Source: Azolla caroliniana
Taxonomy: Eukaryota > Polypodiophyta
Direction: 5' to 3'
Assembly (NCBI GenBank): GCA_043228905.1
Contig: JBHGNT010000008.1
Coordinates: forward strand, 12,400,001 to 12,464,000
DNA: 64,000 bases
Shown here: positions 43,501 to 50,233 of the stretch, piece after piece
How the letters are laid out: every line of letters begins with the position of its first letter
How positions within the stretch are numbered: the stretch's first letter is position 1
Translations under genes and position numbers: made by a program
Notes under the pieces: model-generated
What the model saw: the letters and a program-made list of their open reading frames with translations, nothing else
What the model was told of the DNA's origin: nothing
Databases searched by the model: none

Positions 43501-43517
43501 GACCTACGGATGTGTAA
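40509..43517 (+). CDS. Gypsy K pol: RT, RNase H, integrase (1002 aa)
   Basis: Third segment of the same frame. RT is residues about 80-300: VCVDYRKLN (135-143), FLDGFSGYNQ with Asp173, MFGLKTAPATFQ, and FLDD with Asp237/238. RNase H is about 370-480: VDASD with Asp382, TTERE, and HVDHSAL with Asp449. Integrase carries the zinc site H599, H606, C637, C640 and the catalytic triad D669 (GLDFVGP), D731 (ISDQGG), E767 (GLAEST), with exactly 35 residues between D731 and E767. A GPY/F-type module follows at 912-948 (WTGPYWLTRKY ... GFRLKPY). No chromodomain or second RNase H. All key residues are present, so each enzyme looks catalytically competent. The ATG at 40509 comes after a TAG, so native start or readthrough is unresolved. 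Confidence 0.9.
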   Translation: MEREMAVSQRVKTSQLDEVNLGSKDESKPVHIAKEMKPEDKAAMIKLLTEFRDVFAWSYEDMQGLDPQLYQHQIHLGKDAKPVAQRRYRMNPNYAAKVKEEIDKLLRVGFIRPVKKATWLSPIVVVPKKNGKIRVCVDYRKLNAATITDAFPLPFTDGVLDAVAGHEVYSFLDGFSGYNQIRMHPDDQEKTTFVTEWGVFVAEVLMFGLKTAPATFQRIIMEIFGEYIPAFMQVFLDDFAVYSRGKDHLQHLRLCLEKCRLYRLSLNPAKCIFGVSSGILLGHIVSKEGIAVDPDKVNAILGAPAPKIAKALSRFLGQIRWHSRMLRHLADLATPLHTAVHRTPFQWTDTEDKAYNALKVLLSQAPVVQPPDWSKEFHVFVDASDIAIGSALMQLTEPKWYRPVYYASRKLSQAEKNYSTTEREALGMIYSVTKFRHYLLGRKFSFHVDHSALLYLVSKASLTGKLARWTLLLQEFEFEIFHRPDIQHAVADYLSRLESGEAGDGVADEFPDAELFRITPETAADDTVTSEDRWLTNMHQFLSTGLPPEEMNRDERKRLAVQSRNFCLLRDTLYHKGADGIWRRAVRSDEKEVILREAHCGVAGEHYAGEATARKVWQSGLWWPTTLKDAVRYAKECDLCQRMGQPTEQARMPHQPVLPLEPFQKWGLDFVGPFKPPAMRTGNRYVIVAMDYCTKWVEAKALRDNTASSTAKFLYENIWCRYGCPIELISDQGGHFLGQVVESLTTFYAVVHKWSTPYYPQANGLAESTNKTLQNILRKIVNENRTDWDTKLHSALWAYRTAYKTSIRTTPFRLAFGLEAVMPVEFQVPSLRIQLRERLNEKESEEMRLAALCELEEQRLASILHMELEQRRRKAFVDRHRKGNEKMFEIGKPVVVFQTRMGKMPGKLRFRWTGPYWLTRKYNGSYQIGTLAGEVLGKWVNGFRLKPYKGPMPSNPFMQPTGTIPGTVRMEEKDDGEPVAEAKEDTATRKENGKGPKGPTDV

Positions 43518-43534
43518 GATCACATACCGTCATT

Positions 43535-43565
<31 letters not shown>

Positions 43566-43688
43566 AAAATAAAATAAAAAAATCATTAAAAATCGAGGTA
43601 TGAACGGGCGTGAAAGCGAGGAGCGAAAAGGTATGTAGTGGGCATTTAAAGAGCCGCCACGTTACTTAATACTAAATCGGTACACGAC
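43518..43688 (+). other. AT-rich spacer between pol and third ORF of Gypsy K
   Basis: A run of A and TA dinucleotides (43533-43580) followed by short leader-like sequence. It could hold a promoter or intron signal for expression of the third ORF, but no clear splice pair was identified. Confidence 0.4.
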
Positions 43689-46610
43689 GTGCGCATGCTC
43701 GAAAAAAGGCGCCAAGACGCACAGAGAAAAGAAGAGCGCATGGAGACCTTCTTTTTTCGCGAGCCAAGAAGCACAGAAGCACCAAGGCAGTGGAAGCTTA
43801 GCAAACGCGAACCTGCACTCAGAGAACCCCCGCGTTCAGAACGCTCTCTCTCTCGCTCTCACCCTCATCACCACTCTACCTCGCCTTCTTTCCTCGACCT
43901 CGAAGCAGACATGGAACCACAAACGCTGTCGGAAGCGGCCAGGAAATGGTTCAGGCAACACGGACTGGAGGGGTTCTTGGCCATCATGGAGGCACCACCG
44001 CACAGAGAAGCCGACCGGGTCATCAAGGAGCTCGACATAGAAGTCATCACCGAGGAAGCGATCCGTGCGCTAACAGGCCTGCCGGAGGGAGGTATCTTTC
44101 AGATCGATAACCCAACCTCGGAGCAACTCATCCGATATTTCGGTGAGTACTCTGTTGCCGGCAAAGGCTATCGAACGCAGGGCGGCGAAGATCCGCTATT
44201 CAGGGAGATAGCTCGAGTGCTCCATGAGTAAGGCCACGTGTACCCCCGACCCCCTGTCATGCCAAAAAATCGGGCAGGGATGATCATAGCCACCTATGAA
44301 GGGACCAAGGTGGATTGGCCGGTGTTGATTGCAGACGGGTTGTGCGTGGCAATCGACATGGTACGAGGAAAGGACGACAAGGAGGGCCGGAAGCTGTGGC
44401 ACGCCGTAGCTCAGTGGATAACATTGCTCGTGCCGCCGGTCGAGACCGTCCAGCCAAAGAAGCGGCCAAGAGTATCGGAAGGAAGCACCTCGAAGCCGGC
44501 GTCCAAACGACAGCAGCTGCTGGCGTCGAAGGCGACGAAAGGGAAGAAACGGCTCTCAGAACCGGAGGAGGTGTCACCGGTCCGACCCGTTAAGATAACC
44601 ATACGGTGACCGGAACAGAAGGAACCGGAACCCTTGACGGCACAGAAACATGCCGTTACACAGGAAGAGGAAACGGAGGAGCCAGAAGAGCACCTCCAAC
44701 GACGGTCAAGAAGTAGGACCGCCGAGAGAGGGGGGGAGCGGTCGTACCCGCGAGAGGCAGAGACGCCCCCAACTCAACCTGAGCAAACCACAAGGGAGGA
44801 ACCGGAACCGGTGCGTAGGGAACCGGCCTTGTCAACTTCTATAGAAGAAGTCATTCCAACGGTTCCGGAGACGGCGAGAACCGGAACTCAACAGCCGGCG
44901 AGCCCAGCCAGCACACACGGCGGCCAAGGAGTAGAACCAGAACGGCATATGCAGGCACTCAGGCCAGACAATTCCACAGTGAATGAGCCGACCCGACCAG
45001 TACAGCAGCAAGGCACCAGTAGCATGTGGCTATGGTGGGTAGGCGAGCAAATCGCCGGAGCGGTCGAGTATATAGAGGCGGAGGAGAGAGCGCACCAGGA
45101 ACGGTTGCTCGTCACAACCGTAGATCTAGAGACGGCCCGGTCCAGAATCCGGAGCCTTGAACAAGACTTGGAGAGGGTCACAAGGGAAATGGCTCAATTG
45201 GCTTTGACAACACAAGTCCAAGCACCGGTGACTCCGGGCAATGTACAGAATAAGGCGTCAGATCAACCTGTACATAGCAACCAGACCCCGGCAACGGAAA
45301 CCGTTCCGGAGAGAAATGCTGCACAAGCCCAAGAGCTGGCGGATTTAAAGGATGAGCTAACTGCCCAAGAAGCGCTGAGGAGCCGCGAAAGAGAATTGAA
45401 GACGGCAGCGGAGGCAGAACTCAAAAAGACTGCTGAGAATCTACGCCGGGCCGAGGAGAGCTTACGGAAAGGCCACCAAGCGTACGACCGGCTCAAGGAG
45501 GAGAAGGAGAAAATGCTGCAAGAGAAGGAGAGGCTCCGTAGAAACGCCGAAACAGAAGTAGAGCGCCTGAAAGAGGAACTCCGGCAGGTAAAGGACCGGG
45601 AGGACCGGAACCATCGCCAGATCAACGGCAAGCGCAAACAAAAAACGGCGGAATTTGAGCAATTGCACCGGGAGTATAAACGGTTGCAAACGGAGCACAA
45701 GGAACGGACAGATGAGCTCCGGCAAGCAGTTGATCGGACCGCAACCGCATTCGCCAAGGAACAAGCGGAAACCAGAAGACGGTTGGAAGAGGCGGAGAAG
45801 GTTCGGACAGAGCTCCTCAGGCAACAGCAGGCGGAAAAAGAAAGAGCGGCGGAGGTACTGCAGAGGCTGCAAACGACATATCAAGGGCAGCTGACGCGCT
45901 ACAGAGAGCAGGCGGAGGATACGGCTAATCTCATCAAGCAATTGAAGGAGTAGCGACAAGTTGTGGAAAGCAGAGCGCAAATGGGAGCAAGTCGCATCCA
46001 GGATATCATGCGGGCCTGGTTGAACCAGACCAAGAGCTTGATTGACAACGGGTCCGTCAAATGGTGGACCAAGTGGGCCACGAACGCGGCGGAACTCCAA
46101 TTGCTCCGGGCCGACGTAGAGAACTGGCGGAAGGAGGGAGATGATTGCTATATGCTGACTTCCGAGGACTTCACCGGCATAAGAGATGAGCTGGCCAAGG
46201 ACTTTCAAGCCTTGGCAGACGACCAACTAGGGCAAGTCCGGCAACTTGTAGCTCAGCTGGACGACGACAGGCTGGAGGCGCAGATCCAGTTTGAAAGCTA
46301 CGAGAGGTCCCGGATCCGGGGAGAGAAAGAACGAGAACCGGTTACGGTCAACCTCAGTGATGAGGAACCGTTACGGGAAGGAGACCGGACCGGAAGCAGT
46401 CAAACGGAGATGCCGGAGTCAGAGAGACAAACGGAGCAGCCAGAGGCAGAGAAACAAACGGAGCAGCCGCCTATAGAGCAGCCGGAACAGCCTCAATCCT
46501 AACCGCAACCACAGCAGCAGCAGCAGCAAGCACAGCCGCAACAACCACAACCGGAAGAATAATTGGAAACTCTGGAACAAGATATTTTGGACAGTTTGGG
46601 TGAACAATGA
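43689..46610 (+). pseudogene. Gypsy K third ORF: large coiled-coil protein of unknown function
   Basis: One frame from about 43689 to TGA 46608-46610, broken by TAA 44229, TGA 44607, TAG 45951, TAA 46500 and TAA 46560. The likely start is ATG 43911 (MEPQTLSEAARKWF), which aligns with the J start. N-terminal domain (to about 44455): AIRALTGLPEGGIFQID, LIRYFGEYSVAGKGYRTQGG, LFREIARVL; shared with J. A basic, Ser/Pro-rich linker follows. Next is a long Glu/Arg/Lys/Gln coiled coil (about 45110-45950). The conserved C-terminal block (46040-46270) reads WWTKWATNAAELQLLRADVE, then ELAKDFQALADDQLGQVRQL. The end is a Gln/Pro/Glu tail. No signal peptide or membrane helix is visible, which argues against an envelope-like protein. 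The minus-strand frame 45462-46226 is its shadow. Confidence 0.8.
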
Positions 46611-46625
46611 AGGGGCCGAGAAGGG

Positions 46626-46662
46626 TTCGACGTACAAGGTACCGTCCCACGGGCGTGCCATG
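46626..46662 (+). promoter_or_regulatory. Conserved pre-LTR block of Gypsy K
   Basis: TTCGACGTACAAGG, TACCGTCCCACGG, GCGTGCCATG, ending directly at the 3' LTR. It sits where a polypurine tract is expected but is not purine-rich. The nearest purine-rich run is GAAGGGGCCGAGAAGGG at 46608-46624, about 40 bases from the LTR. Confidence 0.7.
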
Positions 46663-47081
46663 TGTTACCGGCCGGCAAGGAGTCCAAAATACGGAGTGAA
46701 GGAATTAATTATATATGGTTGTAAATGAGGATAGTGTGGACGGACGGACTGGAAACGGTATGCCGTTCCAGATCCGGACGGATCCCGAATAGGTGCGATA
46801 GGCACCGTTTTGTACTACGGGCCGGAAACCTATTTAAAGGCCCGGACCCCATTGTAATCGCAGCGGATAATTAATAGAGCTTATGATGTTTATACTTCTG
46901 TCTTGATTTCCGTTCTGTAATTACTGTTATATCTTACGCGTGTAATTAACCAAAGCACTTTAATCGTGTAACCTACGTAAGTCGGTGTAATCGTTGAATC
47001 TTAATCCTATGCCGTAATCACCCTTTGGTGAAGTGTCTCCGTGACACCTTGTGTTAGACCTTGTCCGGCTAGCGAATAACA
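46663..47081 (+). repeat. 3' LTR of Gypsy K
   Basis: 419 bp, virtually identical to the 5' LTR. TATTTAAAG at 46831. Confidence 0.95.
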
Positions 47082-48186
47082 CTCATGGAAATGACATACT
47101 TTTTGACTACGGGACTGCCTCCACCATAATTATGCACGGACGAGAAGAAATGATTAGTCGTCTAGAGCCATAACTTCTGCCTGGTAGAAGGAATCTTATA
47201 TCACAAAGGTAGTGATGGCATTTGGCGACGCAGTGTACATCAGGATGAGAAAGAAGCGGTCTTATGGGAGGCTCACTGCGGCAGGAGAGGCGGACACTAC
47301 GCGGGCGATGTTACAGCCCGGAAAATATGGCAAGCAGGCCTATGGTGGCCTACTACACAGAAGGACGCATACGAGTATTGCAAAAAGTACGATTTGTGTC
47401 AACTAATGGGCCAGCCCACGGAGGGCGCAAGAATGCCACACCAACCCGTATTACTGTTAGATCCCTTCCAAAAGTGGGGATTGGATTTTGTGGGGCCCTT
47501 CACACCGGCGGTGGCCCGTACGGGCAATAAATACATATTGGTAGCCATGGATTATTGCACCAAGTGGGTAGAAGCAAAGGCTCTACGAGAGAATACGGCA
47601 GCCGTCATAGCGAGATTCCTTGACGAACATATCTGGTGTCGGTTCGGTTGTCCAATTGAGCTTATCAGTGATCAGGGGAGCCACTTTCTCAATACGGTCA
47701 TTCGTGAACTGACACATCATTACGCCGTAGTCCACAAGAAAAGTACGCCATATTATCTACAGGCAAATGGGTTGGTGGAGTCCAACAACAAGACATTGCA
47801 AACCATATTAAAGAAAATCGTCAATGAAAATAGAACGGACTGGGATACCAAATTACATAGTGCGTTATGGGCGTACAAAACCAGCTACAAAACAAGCATA
47901 CAGTCAATTTCGACTAGCGTTTGGGCTGGAGGACATGATGTTGGTAGAGTTTCAGATACCCAGTTTATGGATTCAGGTACGAGACCGACTATCGGAAGCC
48001 AAGTCGAAGGAAGTAAGGCTCCACCAACTACTCGAACTCGGTGAAACACGCGTACACAACATGGTTGTGTTGGAGCAGGAACAACAACGACGTAAAGCGT
48101 TTGTGGATCAAAATCGGAACGCAGGGGAAAAGGATTTCGCGGTCGGTAGAGCAGTATTGGTTTTCCAAACCCGCATGGGCCATATG
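47082..48186 (+). pseudogene. Gypsy J integrase (part after Gypsy K)
   Basis: Resumes J pol. The zinc site is AHCGRRGGHYAGDVTARK ... CKKYDLCQLMG, with one Cys of the pair changed (KYDLC versus ECDLC in K). The catalytic core reads GLDFVGPF, YILVAMDYCTKWVEAKA, ELISDQGSHF and GLVESNNKTLQ, so D, D and E are all retained. A frameshift near 47900 moves to the 47824-48192 frame (FRLAFGLEDMM ... VVLEQEQQRRKAFVD). Gypsy L interrupts it at MGHM, just before the GPY/F module. A degraded segment at 47087-47190 contains an in-frame stop. Confidence 0.85.
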
Positions 48187-48660
48187 TGTTAAGAGTCTAT
48201 TACTAATCAATAGACCAAATCAAGTAAAAAGGAAGAAAATAGATTGGATAGAAGAACCCGTTCCACCCGACCACCCCCGAGCTATGATCTAGACATAGCC
48301 AACCTACCACCGACGTCCCATACCGCCGGATATTAGGATGACTAATACCTTGGAAGAGATAAACACGATCGTCGAGACGAAAGCCTAGCCCGCACCACCG
48401 GTGTCTACGACAGCAGCCTTCCGACGTGATGATCCTTATGAGGGTAGCTAAGCCTCATATTTATACCTTTTCCTAGGCCCCTTGAATAGATGTGCCTTTC
48501 TAAAAGGCTCTCTATTCATTGGTTGTCTAAATCATGATAGTGCATGCACATATCATTCATTCTATCCAATCATTAGTCCCCTTTTTAATAATAGTGAACA
48601 TACCCTTCACTAATGTAAATATTAGTGACCTACCCTCACCAACGTTATGTGTACATAACA
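48187..48660 (-). repeat. 3' LTR of Gypsy L
   Basis: 474 bp. In sense TGTTATGTACACATAACG...AGACTCTTAACA. A TATAAATAT element on the minus strand at 48457-48465. Confidence 0.95.
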
Positions 48661-48667
48661 TACTCCC

Positions 48668-50218
48668 CTACTTCAAAAGATTGCACTCTTGCAATATAAA
48701 GTGAGGAAATTGTGCCTTAAGCGAATGCTCGCGTTCCCATGTGGCATCATCAATAGGTTTATCCATCCATTTGATCTTGAATAGCCGAATCTCTTTAGAA
48801 CGTAAACGTTTAGTACGAGAATCAAGAATTCGTTCAGGAACATAAGGTTTGTAAGAAAAATCCTCTAATGTTACAAGATCTTGGATTGTGATGGTGTTAT
48901 CACCAGAGCCTAAAAATGGTTTTAGACGACTGACGTGAAAAACAGGATGAATACCAACGTTACGAGGTAAGGCAAGGTGATAAGCAGATGACCCAACTCG
49001 CTTAAGGATTTCAAATGGGCCACAATATCGTGGGGCTAACTTAGCGCACTTGCCCGTAGATAATGACATAGAATCAGTCGGGACACGCAAAAAAACTTTT
49101 TGACCAATAGTAAATGCACGAGGACGTCTATCCTGATCAGCATAAAATCGAGCACGATCTTGAGCTGTCTTGACATTTTCTTTGGCAATATGCAACATTT
49201 GGTTCATGTCTTGCAAAAAATTGCGTGTACTGTCTAATGTATCACGATGAATCGTGACATCAACTGGGGCACGTGGCTGAAAACCATACATCAACATAAA
49301 AGGACTATATCCAGTGGATGTATGTTTAGAGCTATTATAGGCAAATTCTAAGATAGGAAGGTATTGCTCCCACTTAGAAGGGGTTTTTGCTACATAAGCT
49401 CGAAGCATGTCCTCAATAATTTGATTAACTCGTTCAGTTTGTCCATCAGACTGAGGATGATCTGCGGAACTCATGCTCAACGTAGTTTCTAGTTTCTTAA
49501 AGACCTGAGTCCAAAAGTCACTAGTAAACTTGGAATCTCGATCACTAACAATATCCATCGGTAATCCATAAAAACGAAATAACTCATCAACAAATTGATA
49601 AGCCAACTGTTGAGCGGTTACCGTGGTTTTTGTAGGAATAAATCTAGCTAATTTTGTTAGCCTGTCAACGACAACCCATATGGCATCATGACCCCTCTGT
49701 GTACGAGGTAAACTAACAATAAAATCCATCGAGATACTTTCCCATTTATTGTTGGGAATATCTAAGGGATGTAAAAGACCAGCAGCAGCTTGAAGTCGTT
49801 CCGACTTATTAATCTGACATTGTAAGCATTGAGTTACGTATTTATGCACGTCAGAGCGCATCTTAGGCCAGAAAAAAGTACACGAGATGAGAACGAGTGT
49901 GCGTTGTATTCCAGGATGACCAGCAGATGGTGCATCATGACATTCATGAAAAATTTTCTGTTTAACATTTGGTAAATCTGGAACACAGACCTTTCCACTA
50001 CGGTAGAGCAAACCGTTTGTAATGTGAAAGGTCGCCTTCGAGGGTAGGGTGCTAGTATCGGCATCTAAACCAGATTCGGCTTTCGTCCAGTATTTTGAGA
50101 AATAACTGTCATCAAGGTATTTCCCTCGAAGGTGATCTAAAAGATCAGATTTTATTTCCGTGAAGCTAAGCATGTTAACTTCTTTAATGTGACTAAGAGC
50201 ATCAGCAACGGTGTTCAT
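48668..50218 (-). CDS. Gypsy L pol, second part: integrase with chromodomain
   Basis: In the same frame as the upstream part, separated by a single TGA. Starts in the end of RNase H (MNTVADALSHIKEV). The integrase zinc site is H94, H101, C131, C134. The catalytic triad is D165 (SMDFIVSLP), D226 (VSDRDSKF) and E262 (GQTERVNQ), with 35 residues between the last two. The PVFHVSRLKPF motif (about 425-435) leads to a chromodomain-like segment at about 458-507 (PERILDSRTKR, FKIKWMDKPIDDATWERE). The Met at 50218 is only the first after the TGA. Integrase inserts the cDNA, and the chromodomain is thought to guide it to marked chromatin. Confidence 0.9.
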   Translation of the reverse strand: MNTVADALSHIKEVNMLSFTEIKSDLLDHLRGKYLDDSYFSKYWTKAESGLDADTSTLPSKATFHITNGLLYRSGKVCVPDLPNVKQKIFHECHDAPSAGHPGIQRTLVLISCTFFWPKMRSDVHKYVTQCLQCQINKSERLQAAAGLLHPLDIPNNKWESISMDFIVSLPRTQRGHDAIWVVVDRLTKLARFIPTKTTVTAQQLAYQFVDELFRFYGLPMDIVSDRDSKFTSDFWTQVFKKLETTLSMSSADHPQSDGQTERVNQIIEDMLRAYVAKTPSKWEQYLPILEFAYNSSKHTSTGYSPFMLMYGFQPRAPVDVTIHRDTLDSTRNFLQDMNQMLHIAKENVKTAQDRARFYADQDRRPRAFTIGQKVFLRVPTDSMSLSTGKCAKLAPRYCGPFEILKRVGSSAYHLALPRNVGIHPVFHVSRLKPFLGSGDNTITIQDLVTLEDFSYKPYVPERILDSRTKRLRSKEIRLFKIKWMDKPIDDATWEREHSLKAQFPHFILQECNLLK

Positions 50219-50233
50219 AGAACCCTTGCGATA
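50219..50233 (-). other. Single in-frame TGA between RNase H and integrase of Gypsy L
   Basis: The frame reads DFDFSI, TGA, YRKGSMNTVADAL. Related elements have a sense residue here, and CGA to TGA is a one-step CpG transition. It is the only lesion seen in about 1,468 codons. Confidence 0.85.

Larger units (their letters stand above)
37204..47081 (+). mobile_element. Gypsy K: young non-chromodomain Ty3/Gypsy element with a third ORF
   Basis: 9,878 bp with two 419-bp LTRs (37204-37622 and 46663-47081) that I read as differing at one position, flanked by a perfect CTCAT duplication (37199-37203, 47082-47086). Order: LTR, primer-binding site, gag, protease, RT, RNase H, integrase (all in one frame), AT-rich spacer, third ORF, conserved 37-nt block, LTR. 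There is no second RNase H and no chromodomain. The layout (ORF after pol, no second RNase H) recalls Athila and other non-chromodomain plant Gypsy lineages, but assignment needs a tree. In-frame stops interrupt both ORF regions despite the near-identical LTRs. Confidence 0.95.

Noticed and set aside
45462-46226. 254-codon minus-strand ORF rich in Leu, Phe and Cys with apparent membrane segments
   Set aside because: Antisense of the Gypsy K coiled coil; hydrophobicity comes from complementing Glu/Lys/Arg codons.
43689-46610. Third ORF as a retroviral envelope gene
   Set aside because: No signal peptide, no hydrophobic membrane segment, no Cys pattern; instead a long coiled coil and charged tails.
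48041-48292. ORF crossing the Gypsy J / Gypsy L boundary
   Set aside because: Accidental fusion of J integrase in a wrong frame with the L LTR.
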